Positions 37,049 through 45,366 of a stretch of DNA of 64,000 nt are shown here, in pieces (the stretch's first letter is position 1; each line of letters opens with the position of its first letter). The notes under the pieces were generated by a model. It searched no databases and was not told the DNA's origin. It saw only the letters and a program-made list of their open reading frames with translations. Both the position numbers and the translations under genes were made by a program. This DNA is from an uncultured Bacteroidales bacterium (lineage in GTDB: Bacteria > Bacteroidota > Bacteroidia > Bacteroidales > Paludibacteraceae), in the NCBI GenBank assembly GCA_900316995.1, contig ONEZ01000002.1, positions 62,001 to 126,000 of the forward strand. Reading direction: 5' to 3'.

Positions 37049-37237
37049 ATGGCAAAGAAAGCAAAAGGCAACAGAGTACAGGTTATCCTTGAGTGCACAG
37101 AGCATAAGGATAGTGGTATGCCAGGTACATCAAGATACATTACCACAAAGAACCGTAAGAACACAACAGAGCGTTTGGAGCTTATGAAGTATAACCCAAT
37201 CCTCAAGAAGATGACACTTCACAAGGAGATTAAATAA
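37049..37237 (+). CDS. rpmG: 50S ribosomal protein L33
   Basis: 62 residues. [20 protein letters not shown] and [20 protein letters not shown] match L33. The zinc ribbon cysteines are mostly missing (only Cys16 is present), so this is a Cys-minus form. It lies 20 bp after rpmB and is preceded by an AGGAGG-like stretch (37036-37041, TAGGAGGT), an unusual Shine-Dalgarno-like site in this phylum. Confidence 0.97.
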   Translation: MAKKAKGNRVQVILECTEHKDSGMPGTSRYITTKNRKNTTERLELMKYNPILKKMTLHKEIK

Positions 37238-37245
37238 TTTAAGAC

Positions 37246-37398
37246 ATGGCAAAGAAAACAGTCGCAACATTGCAAAAGGGTGAAGGCCGTGCCTTCGCTA
37301 AGGTCATTAAGATGGTAAAATCACCAAAGACCGGTGCATATATTTTTGAGGAAGAGATGGTTCAAAATGAGAAGGTAAAAGATTACCTTGCTAAGTAA
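37246..37398 (+). CDS. DUF4295 family small protein
   Basis: 50 residues starting MAKKTVATLQKGEGRAFAKV and ending KVKDYLAK; strongly basic. It is 8 bp after rpmG and before a terminator. I recognise it as DUF4295, a short protein nearly always beside L28/L33 in Bacteroidetes; a ribosome-associated role is assumed from this but not proven. Confidence 0.9.
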   Translation: MAKKTVATLQKGEGRAFAKVIKMVKSPKTGAYIFEEEMVQNEKVKDYLAK

Positions 37399-37418
37399 CC
37401 GTTCCATAATAAGATATT

Positions 37419-37449
37419 AAAGCCTCTCAATTTTTTGGGAGGCTTTTTT
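37419..37449 (+). terminator. Terminator of the rpmB operon
   Basis: Stem AAAGCCTCTCAA with TTGGGAGGCTTT (one T-G pair), loop TTTT, and T-run at 37444-37449. Confidence 0.9.
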
Positions 37450-37484
37450 ATTGCATCTGCAATTGTATATTGCAATTAAATTGT

Positions 37485-37493
37485 TAATTTTGC
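37485..37493 (+). promoter_or_regulatory. Promoter -7 box of ftsY
   Basis: TAATTTTGC (TAnnTTTGC), 41 bp before the ATG at 37535. Three TGCAATT-like direct repeats precede it (37457-37478). Confidence 0.65.
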
Positions 37494-37534
37494 AGTTTTG
37501 ATAAATATTGTTTCTAACTATACAGGTAAGGCTT

Positions 37535-38530
37535 ATGGGATTTTTTAGCTTCTTTAAGAAAGATAAAGATGTAAAACAGCAGCAGCAGGAGCAGCAGACT
37601 TTAGAGTCTGGTATGGCCAAGACTAAAGAGAGTGTGTTCTCTAAAATATCAAGAGCTGTGATGGGTAAGAGCAAGGTGGATGATGAGGTTCTTGACAACT
37701 TGGAGGAGGCTCTTGTAACATCAGACGTGGGCGTGGAGACCACCCTCAGAATCATAGAGAGGATAGAGCAGCGTGTGGCTCGTGACAAATACTTGAACAC
37801 ATCTGAGCTCAATAAGATTCTTAAGGAGGAGATTGTGGCGTTGCTCAAGGAAAATGACACTCCTGATTTCTCCGATGTGGAGGTTGATACGTCTGAGAAC
37901 CCTTACGTGATAATGGTTGTGGGTGTGAACGGTGTGGGTAAGACCACCACCATAGGCAAATTGGCATATCAGTTCAAGAAGAACGGCAAAAAGGTGGTGC
38001 TTGGTGCAGCTGATACGTTCCGTGCCGCCGCTGTGGAGCAGATAGACGAGTGGGGAAGGCGTGTAGGTTGCCCTGTGATAAAGCAAAAGATGGGCTCAGA
38101 CCCTGCATCGGTGGCATTTGACACGCTCCAAAGCGCTAAAGCTCAGAAGGCTGACGTTGTTATTATAGATACAGCAGGCCGTTTGCATAATAAGATAGGC
38201 TTAATGAACGAGCTTACCAAAATTAAGAATGTGATGAAGAAGATTTGCCCCGATGCGCCAAACGAGGTTCTTCTTGTGCTTGACGGCTCCACAGGTCAGA
38301 ACGCATACGAGCAGGCACGTCAGTTCCAGGCTGCCACTCAGATTAACGCACTCGCCATCACCAAACTTGACGGCACAGCCAAGGGCGGCGTGGTTATAGG
38401 CATATCAGACCAGTTCCAGATACCAGTCAAGTATATAGGGCTTGGCGAAGGCATCAATGATTTGCAGTTATTTGACAAAGTCGCTTTTGTAGAAACATTA
38501 TTGAATAATGGTGAATCGGTGAACCGGTGA
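37535..38530 (+). CDS. ftsY: Signal recognition particle receptor FtsY
   Basis: 331 residues from the ATG at 37535 (MGFFSFFKKDKDV); a TTG start at 37508 is less likely. It has the short Bacteroidetes form of the A domain (Gln-rich, residues 10-30), then the N domain and the GTPase G domain: GVNGVGKTTTIGKLAYQF, DTFRAAAVEQ, DTAGRLHNK and TKLDGTAKGG. It docks SRP-ribosome complexes to SecYEG. The last residues (ESVNR) and the stop TGA come from the repeat that starts at 38510, so the original C-terminus may have been replaced. Confidence 0.96.
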   Translation: MGFFSFFKKDKDVKQQQQEQQTLESGMAKTKESVFSKISRAVMGKSKVDDEVLDNLEEALVTSDVGVETTLRIIERIEQRVARDKYLNTSELNKILKEEIVALLKENDTPDFSDVEVDTSENPYVIMVVGVNGVGKTTTIGKLAYQFKKNGKKVVLGAADTFRAAAVEQIDEWGRRVGCPVIKQKMGSDPASVAFDTLQSAKAQKADVVIIDTAGRLHNKIGLMNELTKIKNVMKKICPDAPNEVLLVLDGSTGQNAYEQARQFQAATQINALAITKLDGTAKGGVVIGISDQFQIPVKYIGLGEGINDLQLFDKVAFVETLLNNGESVNR

Positions 38531-38602
38531 ATCGGTGACGTACTGATGACCGTTAGGGAATAACCGAAACTATTAAACGATTGACCGATTAACCGATTAA
38601 AC
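38510..38602. repeat. Dispersed bipartite repeat, copy B
   Basis: Begins within ftsY and ends 1 bp before the rimO start codon. Core 38526-38566 is identical to 17436-17476. It has one extra GGTGAATCGGTGAACC unit on the left and one extra GACCGATT unit on the right, and can pair like copy A. Confidence 0.85.
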
Positions 38603-38603
38603 A

Positions 38604-39893
38604 GTGATAATAGACCTCATAACATTAGGATGCTCTAAGAACCTGGTGGATAGCGAACTGCTAATTCGTCAGCTTGTGGAGGCGGGCTACACGGTGTATC
38701 ATGACCGTGAGAAGCCCACTGGCGATATTGCTATTATCAACACCTGCGGCTTCATTGGTGACGCCAAGGAGCAGAGCATAAACACAATACTTGAGGCAGT
38801 GGAGCGTAAGAAGAGAGGTAAACTGAAACAGCTTTATGTTATGGGTTGTTTGTCAGAACGTTATAAAAAGGAGCTGAGAAAGGAGATTCCGGAAGTTGAC
38901 CGTTTTTATGGCAAGTTTGACATAAAGAGCATTGTTAAGGATCTTGGTTCAAGATTCTTGAGCGACATACGCCTGGAGCGTTGCCTCACCACGCCTAAGC
39001 ACTACGCCTATCTGAAGATAGCCGAGGGGTGTAACCGTACATGCTCTTATTGCGCCATACCCATCATTACAGGTAAGTACAAGAGCCGCCCTATAGAAGA
39101 TATTGAGGCTGAGGTTAAGTACTTGGTTTCCATAGGGGTGAAAGAGTTTCAGGTATTGGCACAGGATTTGACATACTATGGAAGAGACCTCTACGGCAAG
39201 CCAGAGATAGCATCGCTGGTGAACCGTTTGGCTAAGATTAAGGGGGTTAAGTGGCTGAGGCTGCACTACGCATATCCCACACAGTTCCCGTATGATATGC
39301 TTGACGCCATACGTGAGAACAGCAATGTGTGCAACTATCTGGATTTGGCGTTTCAGCACATCTCAGACCCGATGCTAAAAAAGATGCGTCGTGGAATAAC
39401 CAAAGAAGAGACCTACCGTCTAATAGAAGAGATTCGTAGCCGTGTGCCTGGTATATGCCTGCGTACCACGCTTATGGTTGGTCACCCGGGTGAGACCGAT
39501 GAGGATTTTGAGGAGCTTTGTGAGTTTGTGCGCCGTGTGAGGTTTGAGAGGATGGGCGCTTTCAAATACAGTGAGGAGGAGGGTACATATTCCGCCCTTA
39601 ACTATACAGATGATATTCCTGATGATGTCAAGCAGCAGAGGCTTGACCGCCTTATGGCCATTCAGCAGGAAATTCAGAGTGAAATTAACGCTGGCATGGT
39701 GGGGCGCAGGCTAAAAGTGATAGTTGACCGTGAGGAGGGTGAGTATTATGTGGCTCGCAGTGAGTATGACTCGCCAGAGGTTGATTTAGAGATACTTATA
39801 CCAGCCGCAGAGCGCAAGCTCAGAAGAGGCTGTTTCTATAATGTGGAGATAACAGGTGCGGAGGAATTTGACCTTTATGCCAAATTAGTTTAG
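38604..39893 (+). CDS. rimO: Ribosomal protein S12 methylthiotransferase RimO
   Basis: 429 residues from GTG at 38604. The N-terminal MTTase domain has DLITLGCSKNLVDSE, the radical SAM CxxxCxxC motif is EGCNRTCSYCAIP (about residue 140), and a TRAM-like domain ends the protein (LKVIVDREEGEYYVARSEYD). It adds a methylthio group to Asp of S12 using two 4Fe-4S clusters. The start lies just after the bipartite repeat, so its own leader is provided by repeat sequence. Confidence 0.95.
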   Translation: MIIDLITLGCSKNLVDSELLIRQLVEAGYTVYHDREKPTGDIAIINTCGFIGDAKEQSINTILEAVERKKRGKLKQLYVMGCLSERYKKELRKEIPEVDRFYGKFDIKSIVKDLGSRFLSDIRLERCLTTPKHYAYLKIAEGCNRTCSYCAIPIITGKYKSRPIEDIEAEVKYLVSIGVKEFQVLAQDLTYYGRDLYGKPEIASLVNRLAKIKGVKWLRLHYAYPTQFPYDMLDAIRENSNVCNYLDLAFQHISDPMLKKMRRGITKEETYRLIEEIRSRVPGICLRTTLMVGHPGETDEDFEELCEFVRRVRFERMGAFKYSEEEGTYSALNYTDDIPDDVKQQRLDRLMAIQQEIQSEINAGMVGRRLKVIVDREEGEYYVARSEYDSPEVDLEILIPAAERKLRRGCFYNVEITGAEEFDLYAKLV

Positions 39894-39897
39894 GCCA

Positions 39898-40173
39898 ATG
39901 AATAACAAGGAACTGATAGATACGCTGTCTGAAAGGCTTGGTGTTAGCAAGAAAGTGGTTTCTAAAATGCTTTCTGCCACCACGCACACAATGGTGCAGT
40001 CCATTACGGAGGATAAGTGCATCACGCTCCAAGGGTTTGGTATGTTTGAGGTAAGACGCAAACTGGACCGTATATTGTTCAATCCTGCATCGGGGCGACA
40101 AATGATAGTTCCGCCCAAACTCACGCTTGTTTTCAAGCCGAGCGACACGTATAAGGAGAAGTTAAAACTCTAA
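39898..40173 (+). CDS. HU-family DNA-binding protein
   Basis: 91 residues, normal size for HU/IHF. LIDTLSERLGVSKKVVSKML is the alpha-helical dimer part and GFGMFEVRRKLDRILFNPASGRQ the beta-arm region (written in two blocks: GFGMFEVRRK and LFNPASGRQM). It is a nucleoid-associated architectural protein. It follows rimO by 4 bp and is 17 bp before the larger HU fusion, so the two HU proteins could form heterodimers; that is inference. Confidence 0.92.
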   Translation: MNNKELIDTLSERLGVSKKVVSKMLSATTHTMVQSITEDKCITLQGFGMFEVRRKLDRILFNPASGRQMIVPPKLTLVFKPSDTYKEKLKL

Positions 40174-40190
40174 AAGCAACTACATACAAT

Positions 40191-41333
40191 ATGGATAAGA
40201 TTTCAATTCAAGAACTTACTGACATTATAGCCAAGCAGACAGGTGAGACCAAGAAGTTTTCAGAGCAGTTCCTGCGTGAACTTGTCTCTGTTATATCTGA
40301 GTACCTTTTGCGTGACGGTTTTGTGAAAGTTAAAGGGCTTGGAACATTCAAGATCATAACCGTGGAGGAGCGCAAGAGCGTGGATGTTAATACTGGTAGA
40401 GAGATTGTGCTTCCTGCCCACAGTAAAGTGCAGTTTACTCCTGAAGATGCTGTGAAACAGACTATTAACGAGCCGTATTCACATCTTGAAACTACAGTTT
40501 TGGATAATCCTATGGATGATGACTCCTCCCATGCAAAGCCAGCTGGCAAAAAGCAGGAAAAACCTAAGACAGAAAAGCCAAAAACAGAAGAGCCGGAGCC
40601 AGTTAAACCAGAGCCAGAGGAACCTAAACCGTCAGATCCAGCTCCAGATGAGCGAAAAGAGCAGAAATCAGCCGATGCTAATACAGAGGAGCAGGAGCAA
40701 TCATCGTTTTCAGGTTATATTTGGTGGTGGATAGGAGCGTTTGTGCTTATTGATGTGATTCTGTTACTGTACTTTACAATACCAAACTGGAAACCTGCAC
40801 TTGAAGAGATGTTTGCATCAGATAACAATCAAGAACAAGTTGATGAAGAGCTTACAGAAGAGGAGCAGTTCGCTAAGGATCAGGCGTATGCAGATTCACT
40901 GCTTGCCATTGCAGACAGTATGCTTGTGCAGTATCAGGATTCGGTTAGCGATGCCATAGCTGAAGAATATATGGCAGATGCCGCAGAACCAGCTACTACG
41001 GAAACCACAGAGCCAGCTGCATCAAAACCAACTGCGTCTGCGGATTTTGATATGGAGTCGTATGATTACAAGATGGCAATGAACGCTCCGGTGCGTGAAG
41101 TGGTTACAGTGATAGACGGCAGCCGTCTTACCATGGTGGCGTATCGTGCGTATGGCCATAAGGATTTCTGGGTGTATGTATATGACGCTAACCGCGATGT
41201 GCTGCGTCGTCCGTCCGGAATAGCCAAAGGCATGAGTCTCAAGATTGCAGACTTGCCGGCGGAACTTGTGGATCCAAACAGTGAGGAGGCGTTGGCAAAA
41301 GCCCGTGAACTGGCAAAAAAATATACTAATTAG
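40191..41333 (+). CDS. HU-like domain fused to a membrane helix and LysM-like domain
   Basis: 380 residues. Residues 1-92 are an HU-like DNA-binding domain (QFLRELVSVISEYLL, FVKVKGLGTFKIITVEERKS, GREIVLPAHSKVQFTPEDA). A Pro/Glu/Lys-rich linker follows (about 110-170), then one membrane helix (177-197, IWWWIGAFVLIDVILLLYF), an acidic periplasmic region, and a LysM-like module at about 311-356 (SRLTMVAYRAYGHKDFWVYV, IAKGMSLKIADLP). If the predicted topology holds, DNA is bound inside and peptidoglycan outside, a direct physical tether. Related proteins occur in other Bacteroidales; I know of no established function. Confidence 0.82.
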   Translation: MDKISIQELTDIIAKQTGETKKFSEQFLRELVSVISEYLLRDGFVKVKGLGTFKIITVEERKSVDVNTGREIVLPAHSKVQFTPEDAVKQTINEPYSHLETTVLDNPMDDDSSHAKPAGKKQEKPKTEKPKTEEPEPVKPEPEEPKPSDPAPDERKEQKSADANTEEQEQSSFSGYIWWWIGAFVLIDVILLLYFTIPNWKPALEEMFASDNNQEQVDEELTEEEQFAKDQAYADSLLAIADSMLVQYQDSVSDAIAEEYMADAAEPATTETTEPAASKPTASADFDMESYDYKMAMNAPVREVVTVIDGSRLTMVAYRAYGHKDFWVYVYDANRDVLRRPSGIAKGMSLKIADLPAELVDPNSEEALAKARELAKKYTN

Positions 41334-41403
41334 CCAATGTTACAATACAATAAAAACAAGAGAGATAAGTTATTAAGAAAATTACAGTTATTATTTTAAC
41401 AAT

Positions 41404-42396
41404 ATGGAACCAGTTGATATCAGAGAACTGAACGCCCTAATTGAGAAGAAGAGTGCGTTCATTGATGTCCTAAACCTTGGTATGGACAAAGTTATTGTAG
41501 GACAGAAACATTTGGTGGAGTCACTACTTATTGGATTGCTTTCAGACGGACATATTTTGCTTGAAGGTGTGCCAGGACTTGCAAAAACATTGGCAATAAA
41601 GACATTGGCACAGCTTATTGACAGCAAGTACAGCCGTATTCAGTTTACTCCTGACCTTCTGCCAGCTGACGTATTAGGTACTCTTATCTACAGCCAGAAG
41701 ACTGAGGAGTTTGTAGTGAAGAAAGGCCCTATTTTTGCCAACTTCATCCTCGCCGATGAGATAAACCGTGCCCCTGCCAAGGTGCAGAGTGCGCTGCTTG
41801 AGGCAATGCAGGAGCGTCAGGTCACACTGGCTGACACCACATACAAACTGGATGACCCGTTCCTTGTGCTTGCAACCCAGAACCCAATAGAGCAGGAGGG
41901 TACATATCCTCTGCCAGAGGCGCAGGTTGACCGTTTCATGCTTAAGGTTATAGTAAGCTATCCTAAGCAGGAGGAAGAGCGTCTGATTATCCGCCAGAAC
42001 ATTGGCAAGAAGCCAGCTCCTGTAGTTCCAGTACTCAAGCCAAGCGAGATTCTTGATGCCCGTGAGGTGGTTCGCATGATCTACCTCGATGAGAAGATAG
42101 AGAAGTACATACTTGACATAGTGTTTGCAACCCGTGAGCCTAAGAACTTCGGTCTTGAGAACCTTGAGGGTATGATCTCATTCGGAGCTTCACCACGTGC
42201 TTCTATTTCACTGGCTCTTGCAGCCCGCGCATACGCATTCATCAAGCACAGAGGCTATGTAATTCCAGAAGATGTGCGTGCCGTATGTCATGACGTTCTG
42301 CGTCACCGTATCGGTATCAGCTATGAGGCTGAGGCTAACAACCTCACATCAGAGGAGATTATTTCAGAGATACTAAACAAGGTTGAAGTTCCTTAA
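41404..42396 (+). CDS. MoxR-family AAA+ ATPase
   Basis: 330 residues. Walker A GVPGLAKTLAIKTLA (with Ala replacing Gly before Lys, as often in MoxR), Walker B FILADEINRAPAKVQSALLE, sensor LATQNPIEQEGTYPLPEAQ and an arginine finger region (DRFMLKV) are present. MoxR proteins act as chaperone-like ATPases with von Willebrand factor A partners. It begins the Bat cluster and is followed by a heptamer repeat array and the DUF58 gene. Confidence 0.95.
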   Translation: MEPVDIRELNALIEKKSAFIDVLNLGMDKVIVGQKHLVESLLIGLLSDGHILLEGVPGLAKTLAIKTLAQLIDSKYSRIQFTPDLLPADVLGTLIYSQKTEEFVVKKGPIFANFILADEINRAPAKVQSALLEAMQERQVTLADTTYKLDDPFLVLATQNPIEQEGTYPLPEAQVDRFMLKVIVSYPKQEEERLIIRQNIGKKPAPVVPVLKPSEILDAREVVRMIYLDEKIEKYILDIVFATREPKNFGLENLEGMISFGASPRASISLALAARAYAFIKHRGYVIPEDVRAVCHDVLRHRIGISYEAEANNLTSEEIISEILNKVEVP

Positions 42397-42397
42397 T

Positions 42398-42460
42398 AGT
42401 TGACAGTTGACAGTTGACAGTTGACAGTTGACAGTTGACAGTTGACAGTTGACAGTTGAC
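42398..42460. repeat. Nine-copy heptanucleotide tandem array (AGTTGAC)9
   Basis: Nine perfect units of AGTTGAC (63 bp) start 1 bp after the moxR stop. Immediately after come AACTTTT-type heptads (42466-42493: three AACTTTT, one AACTCTT, then AACTGTC). Both sets share AACT on opposite strands, so G-T-rich pairing between them is possible. It separates moxR from the DUF58 gene within one operon. Confidence 0.93.
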
Positions 42461-42511
42461 ATTTAAACTTTTAACTTTTAACTTTTAACTCTTAACTGTC
42501 CATTAAAAAAG

Positions 42512-43378
42512 ATGGAAACAAGTGAGATATTAAAAAAAGTTCGTCAGGTTGAGATTAAGACCAGAGGCCTGTCACAGAATATCTTTGCAGGGCAGTACCA
42601 CACTGCCTTCAAAGGGCGTGGTATGGCGTTCTCAGAGGTCCGTGAGTATCAGCCGGGCGATGATGTCAGAAGCATTGACTGGAACGTCACCGCACGTTTC
42701 AACCGCCCCTATATCAAGATATTTGAGGAGGAGCGTGAACTTACTGTGATGCTCTTGATTGATGTTTCAGGCAGTGGCGTCTTTGGTACTGAAGGCAATA
42801 CCAAACGCCAGGTTATCACTGAGATAGCCGCCACACTTGCATTTTCCGCCATACAGAACAATGATAAGATAGGTGTTATATTCTTCTCAGACAAGATAGA
42901 GAAGTTCATAGCGCCGCAGAAGGGTAAGAAGCATATCCTGTACATAATACGTGAGCTGCTTGAGTTCAAGCCAGAGAGCAGCAAGACTGACGTAGGCTGC
43001 GTGCTGCAGTACTTTACAAATGTTATTAAGAAACGTTGCACCGCATTCCTCATATCAGACTTTATAGCTCCTGAGTTTGAAAAAGCGCTTATGATAGCCT
43101 CCAAGAAGCATGATTTGGTGGCGCTTCAGGTTTATGACGCCAAGGATACCTTCCTTCCTGATGTAGGTCTGCTCAAGGTACAGGATTCTGAGAGCGGCCG
43201 TGTGATGTATGTGGACACATCAAATGACAGTGTGCGCAAACTCTACAGTGACAAGTGGCAACAGAGGCAGAGCACCATTAAGAGAAGCTTCTCAAAAACG
43301 GGTGTGGATATGGTAAGCGTTTCCACATCAGAGGATTATGTGAAGGCTCTCATTGCTCTGTTCAGAATGAGAGGATAG
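42512..43378 (+). CDS. DUF58 (VWA-like) domain protein of the Bat cluster
   Basis: 288 residues. Central DUF58 with the EYQPGDDVRSIDWNVTARF signature (residues 46-65) and a VWA-like MIDAS DVSGSG at about residue 83. It pairs with the MoxR ATPase next door. It lacks membrane segments and probably works at the inner face of the membrane. In Bacteroides, Francisella and Leptospira, Bat clusters are linked to stress tolerance or aerotolerance, but the mechanism is not known. Confidence 0.92.
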   Translation: METSEILKKVRQVEIKTRGLSQNIFAGQYHTAFKGRGMAFSEVREYQPGDDVRSIDWNVTARFNRPYIKIFEEERELTVMLLIDVSGSGVFGTEGNTKRQVITEIAATLAFSAIQNNDKIGVIFFSDKIEKFIAPQKGKKHILYIIRELLEFKPESSKTDVGCVLQYFTNVIKKRCTAFLISDFIAPEFEKALMIASKKHDLVALQVYDAKDTFLPDVGLLKVQDSESGRVMYVDTSNDSVRKLYSDKWQQRQSTIKRSFSKTGVDMVSVSTSEDYVKALIALFRMRG

Positions 43379-43397
43379 TAAAAATCTGTAAACGTAA

Positions 43398-44369
43398 ATG
43401 AAAAAGTTAGAAACATTGTTTTGTCTGTTAGTGGTTGCAACCATGGCAATGGCGCAGAGTTTCTCTGTCTATGGCAAACTGGAACCATCAAAGATAGTTA
43501 TAGGAGACCAGACAAAGCTCTCGTTTGAGCTTACGCAGGATAAGTCAGAGAGAATAAGCTGCCCTGTGTTTTCTGACACCATAACCAAAGGTGTGGAACT
43601 TGTGGAGACACTTGGGCCAGACACTGTTGATTTGGGAAATGGCAGAATACAGGTTAATCTGAACTATATTGTTACAGCCTTTGACAGCGGGTTCTATTTT
43701 ATACCTGCGCAAAAATTTGTATCTATCAATGACAGCACAAGGTCTAAACCTCTTGGGCTTGTGGTTGACACAGTGGAGACAGGAGAACAGGCTGAAATAA
43801 ATCCGGTAAAGGATATTATGGATCCGCCGTTCCTCTGGAGTGAGTTTTTCTACTGGGCTGGCATCGTGGTTCTGGTGCTTCTTATAGTGGCGTTAGTCAT
43901 CTATCTAATAATGAGAGAAAGACTTAAAAAGAAGATAGAGTTTGTGTTCCATAAGGATGAGCCTGCAATACCTCCGTATCAGATTGCGCTTCAGCAGCTG
44001 GAGGAGATTAAGAGTGAGAAGGCATGGCAGGGTGGAGACATTAAGGCGTTCTACACACGTGTCACTGATATCATGCGTGAGTATATGATGGGGCAGTTCT
44101 CTATAAACGCTATGGAGCTTACCACAGATGAAATTTTAGCTCTTACTAAGAAAAATCCGGAGTTTGAGCAAGTTCGCCAGATATTGAAAGAGGTGCTTGA
44201 ACTGTCAGACCTTGTTAAGTTTGCCAAGTTTGTGCCACTTGAAGATGAGAACAACCGCTCTATGCTAAATGCGTTTGCGTTTGTTGAAAAAACTATGCCA
44301 CAGCCAGAACCAGAGGCTGCTAAAGATGCTGCTGAGGCTGGGGCGGAAGGAAAGGAGGGTGAAAAATGA
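43398..44369 (+). CDS. Membrane protein of the Bat cluster (BatD-like N-terminus, DUF4381-like)
   Basis: 323 residues. Signal peptide (LETLFCLLVVATMAMA), an Ig-like periplasmic domain (about 20-140, VYGKLEPSKIVIGDQTKLSF), one membrane helix (about 152-174, WAGIVVLVLLIVALVIYLIM) and a cytoplasmic helical domain (YQIALQQLEEIKSEKAWQGG, TRVTDIMREYMMGQFSINAM) that resembles DUF4381. The acidic/Pro-Glu tail is short. It overlaps batA by 4 bp. Confidence 0.8.
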   Translation: MKKLETLFCLLVVATMAMAQSFSVYGKLEPSKIVIGDQTKLSFELTQDKSERISCPVFSDTITKGVELVETLGPDTVDLGNGRIQVNLNYIVTAFDSGFYFIPAQKFVSINDSTRSKPLGLVVDTVETGEQAEINPVKDIMDPPFLWSEFFYWAGIVVLVLLIVALVIYLIMRERLKKKIEFVFHKDEPAIPPYQIALQQLEEIKSEKAWQGGDIKAFYTRVTDIMREYMMGQFSINAMELTTDEILALTKKNPEFEQVRQILKEVLELSDLVKFAKFVPLEDENNRSMLNAFAFVEKTMPQPEPEAAKDAAEAGAEGKEGEK

Positions 44370-45349
44370 CATTTGCAAGTCCGTTATGGTTCCTTATGCT
44401 GATTCTCCTCATACCGCTTATTGTGTGGTATGTCCTAAAGGAGAACACATTTAAGGCAAACCTCATAATTTCATCAACAGAAGCTTTTGAAAAAGCACCT
44501 AAGCAATCTGTAGTGTATCTGCGCCACCTGCCGTTCATTTTGTCTGTGTTGGCATATACTGCAATGACATTTGCACTGGCACGCCCGCAGATGAGTGACA
44601 GCTGGAAAAACCAGACCACAGAAGGTATAGACATTATTATGTCGCTTGACATATCTTCAAGTATGCTTGCTGAGGACTTGAAACCTAACCGCTTGGAGGC
44701 TGCCAAAAAAGTTGCCACACACTTTATTAACGGCAGACCTAATGACAACATAGGCGTGGTTCTGTTTTCAGGTGAGAGCTTTACCCAATGCCCGCTTACA
44801 ATCAATCATGCGCAGCTTATTAACCTGCTTAGCGGTGCCAAGAGCGGTATGATAGAGGACGGTACGGCAATAGGCTCAGGCATAGCCACCGCGGTTAACC
44901 GTTTGAAAGACAGCCAGGCCAAGTCAAAGGTTATTATTTTGCTTACTGACGGTTCAAACAACCGTGGAGAGATTGCCCCTATCACAGCAGGTGAGATTGC
45001 CAAAACCTTTGGCATAAGAATATATACCATAGGTGTTGGTCAGCAGGGTATGGCACCGTATCCGGTTCGTACACCATACGGTATCCAATATCAGGATATT
45101 GAGGTTGATATTGACGAGCCCACATTGCAGCAGATTGCCAATGTTACAGGTGGTAAATATTTCCGTGCCACAGACAATAAGTCACTGGAGCAGATATATG
45201 AAGATATTGACACTCTTGAAAAGAGTATAATTAATGTAAAGGAGTTCAGCCAGAAAGAGGAGTTGTTCCACTGGTTTGCACTTGCCGCTATAGTTTTTAT
45301 GGCTTGCAGTGTAATACTTAAAAACACAGTGCTGAGGTCAATCCCATAA
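44366..45349 (+). CDS. batA: BatA: membrane-anchored VWA protein
   Basis: 327 residues with two N-terminal membrane segments (about 4-22 and 53-72), a VWA domain (about 90-285) with MIDAS DISSSM followed by TAIGSGIATAVNRL and LLTDGSNNRGE, and a C-terminal membrane segment (FHWFALAAIVFMACSVILKN). The metal site is intact (DxSxS, Thr, Asp). BatA and BatB probably form a periplasmic complex whose conformation is changed by MoxR. Confidence 0.93.
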   Translation: MTFASPLWFLMLILLIPLIVWYVLKENTFKANLIISSTEAFEKAPKQSVVYLRHLPFILSVLAYTAMTFALARPQMSDSWKNQTTEGIDIIMSLDISSSMLAEDLKPNRLEAAKKVATHFINGRPNDNIGVVLFSGESFTQCPLTINHAQLINLLSGAKSGMIEDGTAIGSGIATAVNRLKDSQAKSKVIILLTDGSNNRGEIAPITAGEIAKTFGIRIYTIGVGQQGMAPYPVRTPYGIQYQDIEVDIDEPTLQQIANVTGGKYFRATDNKSLEQIYEDIDTLEKSIINVKEFSQKEELFHWFALAAIVFMACSVILKNTVLRSIP

Positions 45350-45366
45350 GAATTCACCAGATATAT

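Noticed and set aside
42398..42460. CRISPR-like array
   Set aside because: The units are 7 bp and directly adjacent without spacers; no cas genes.
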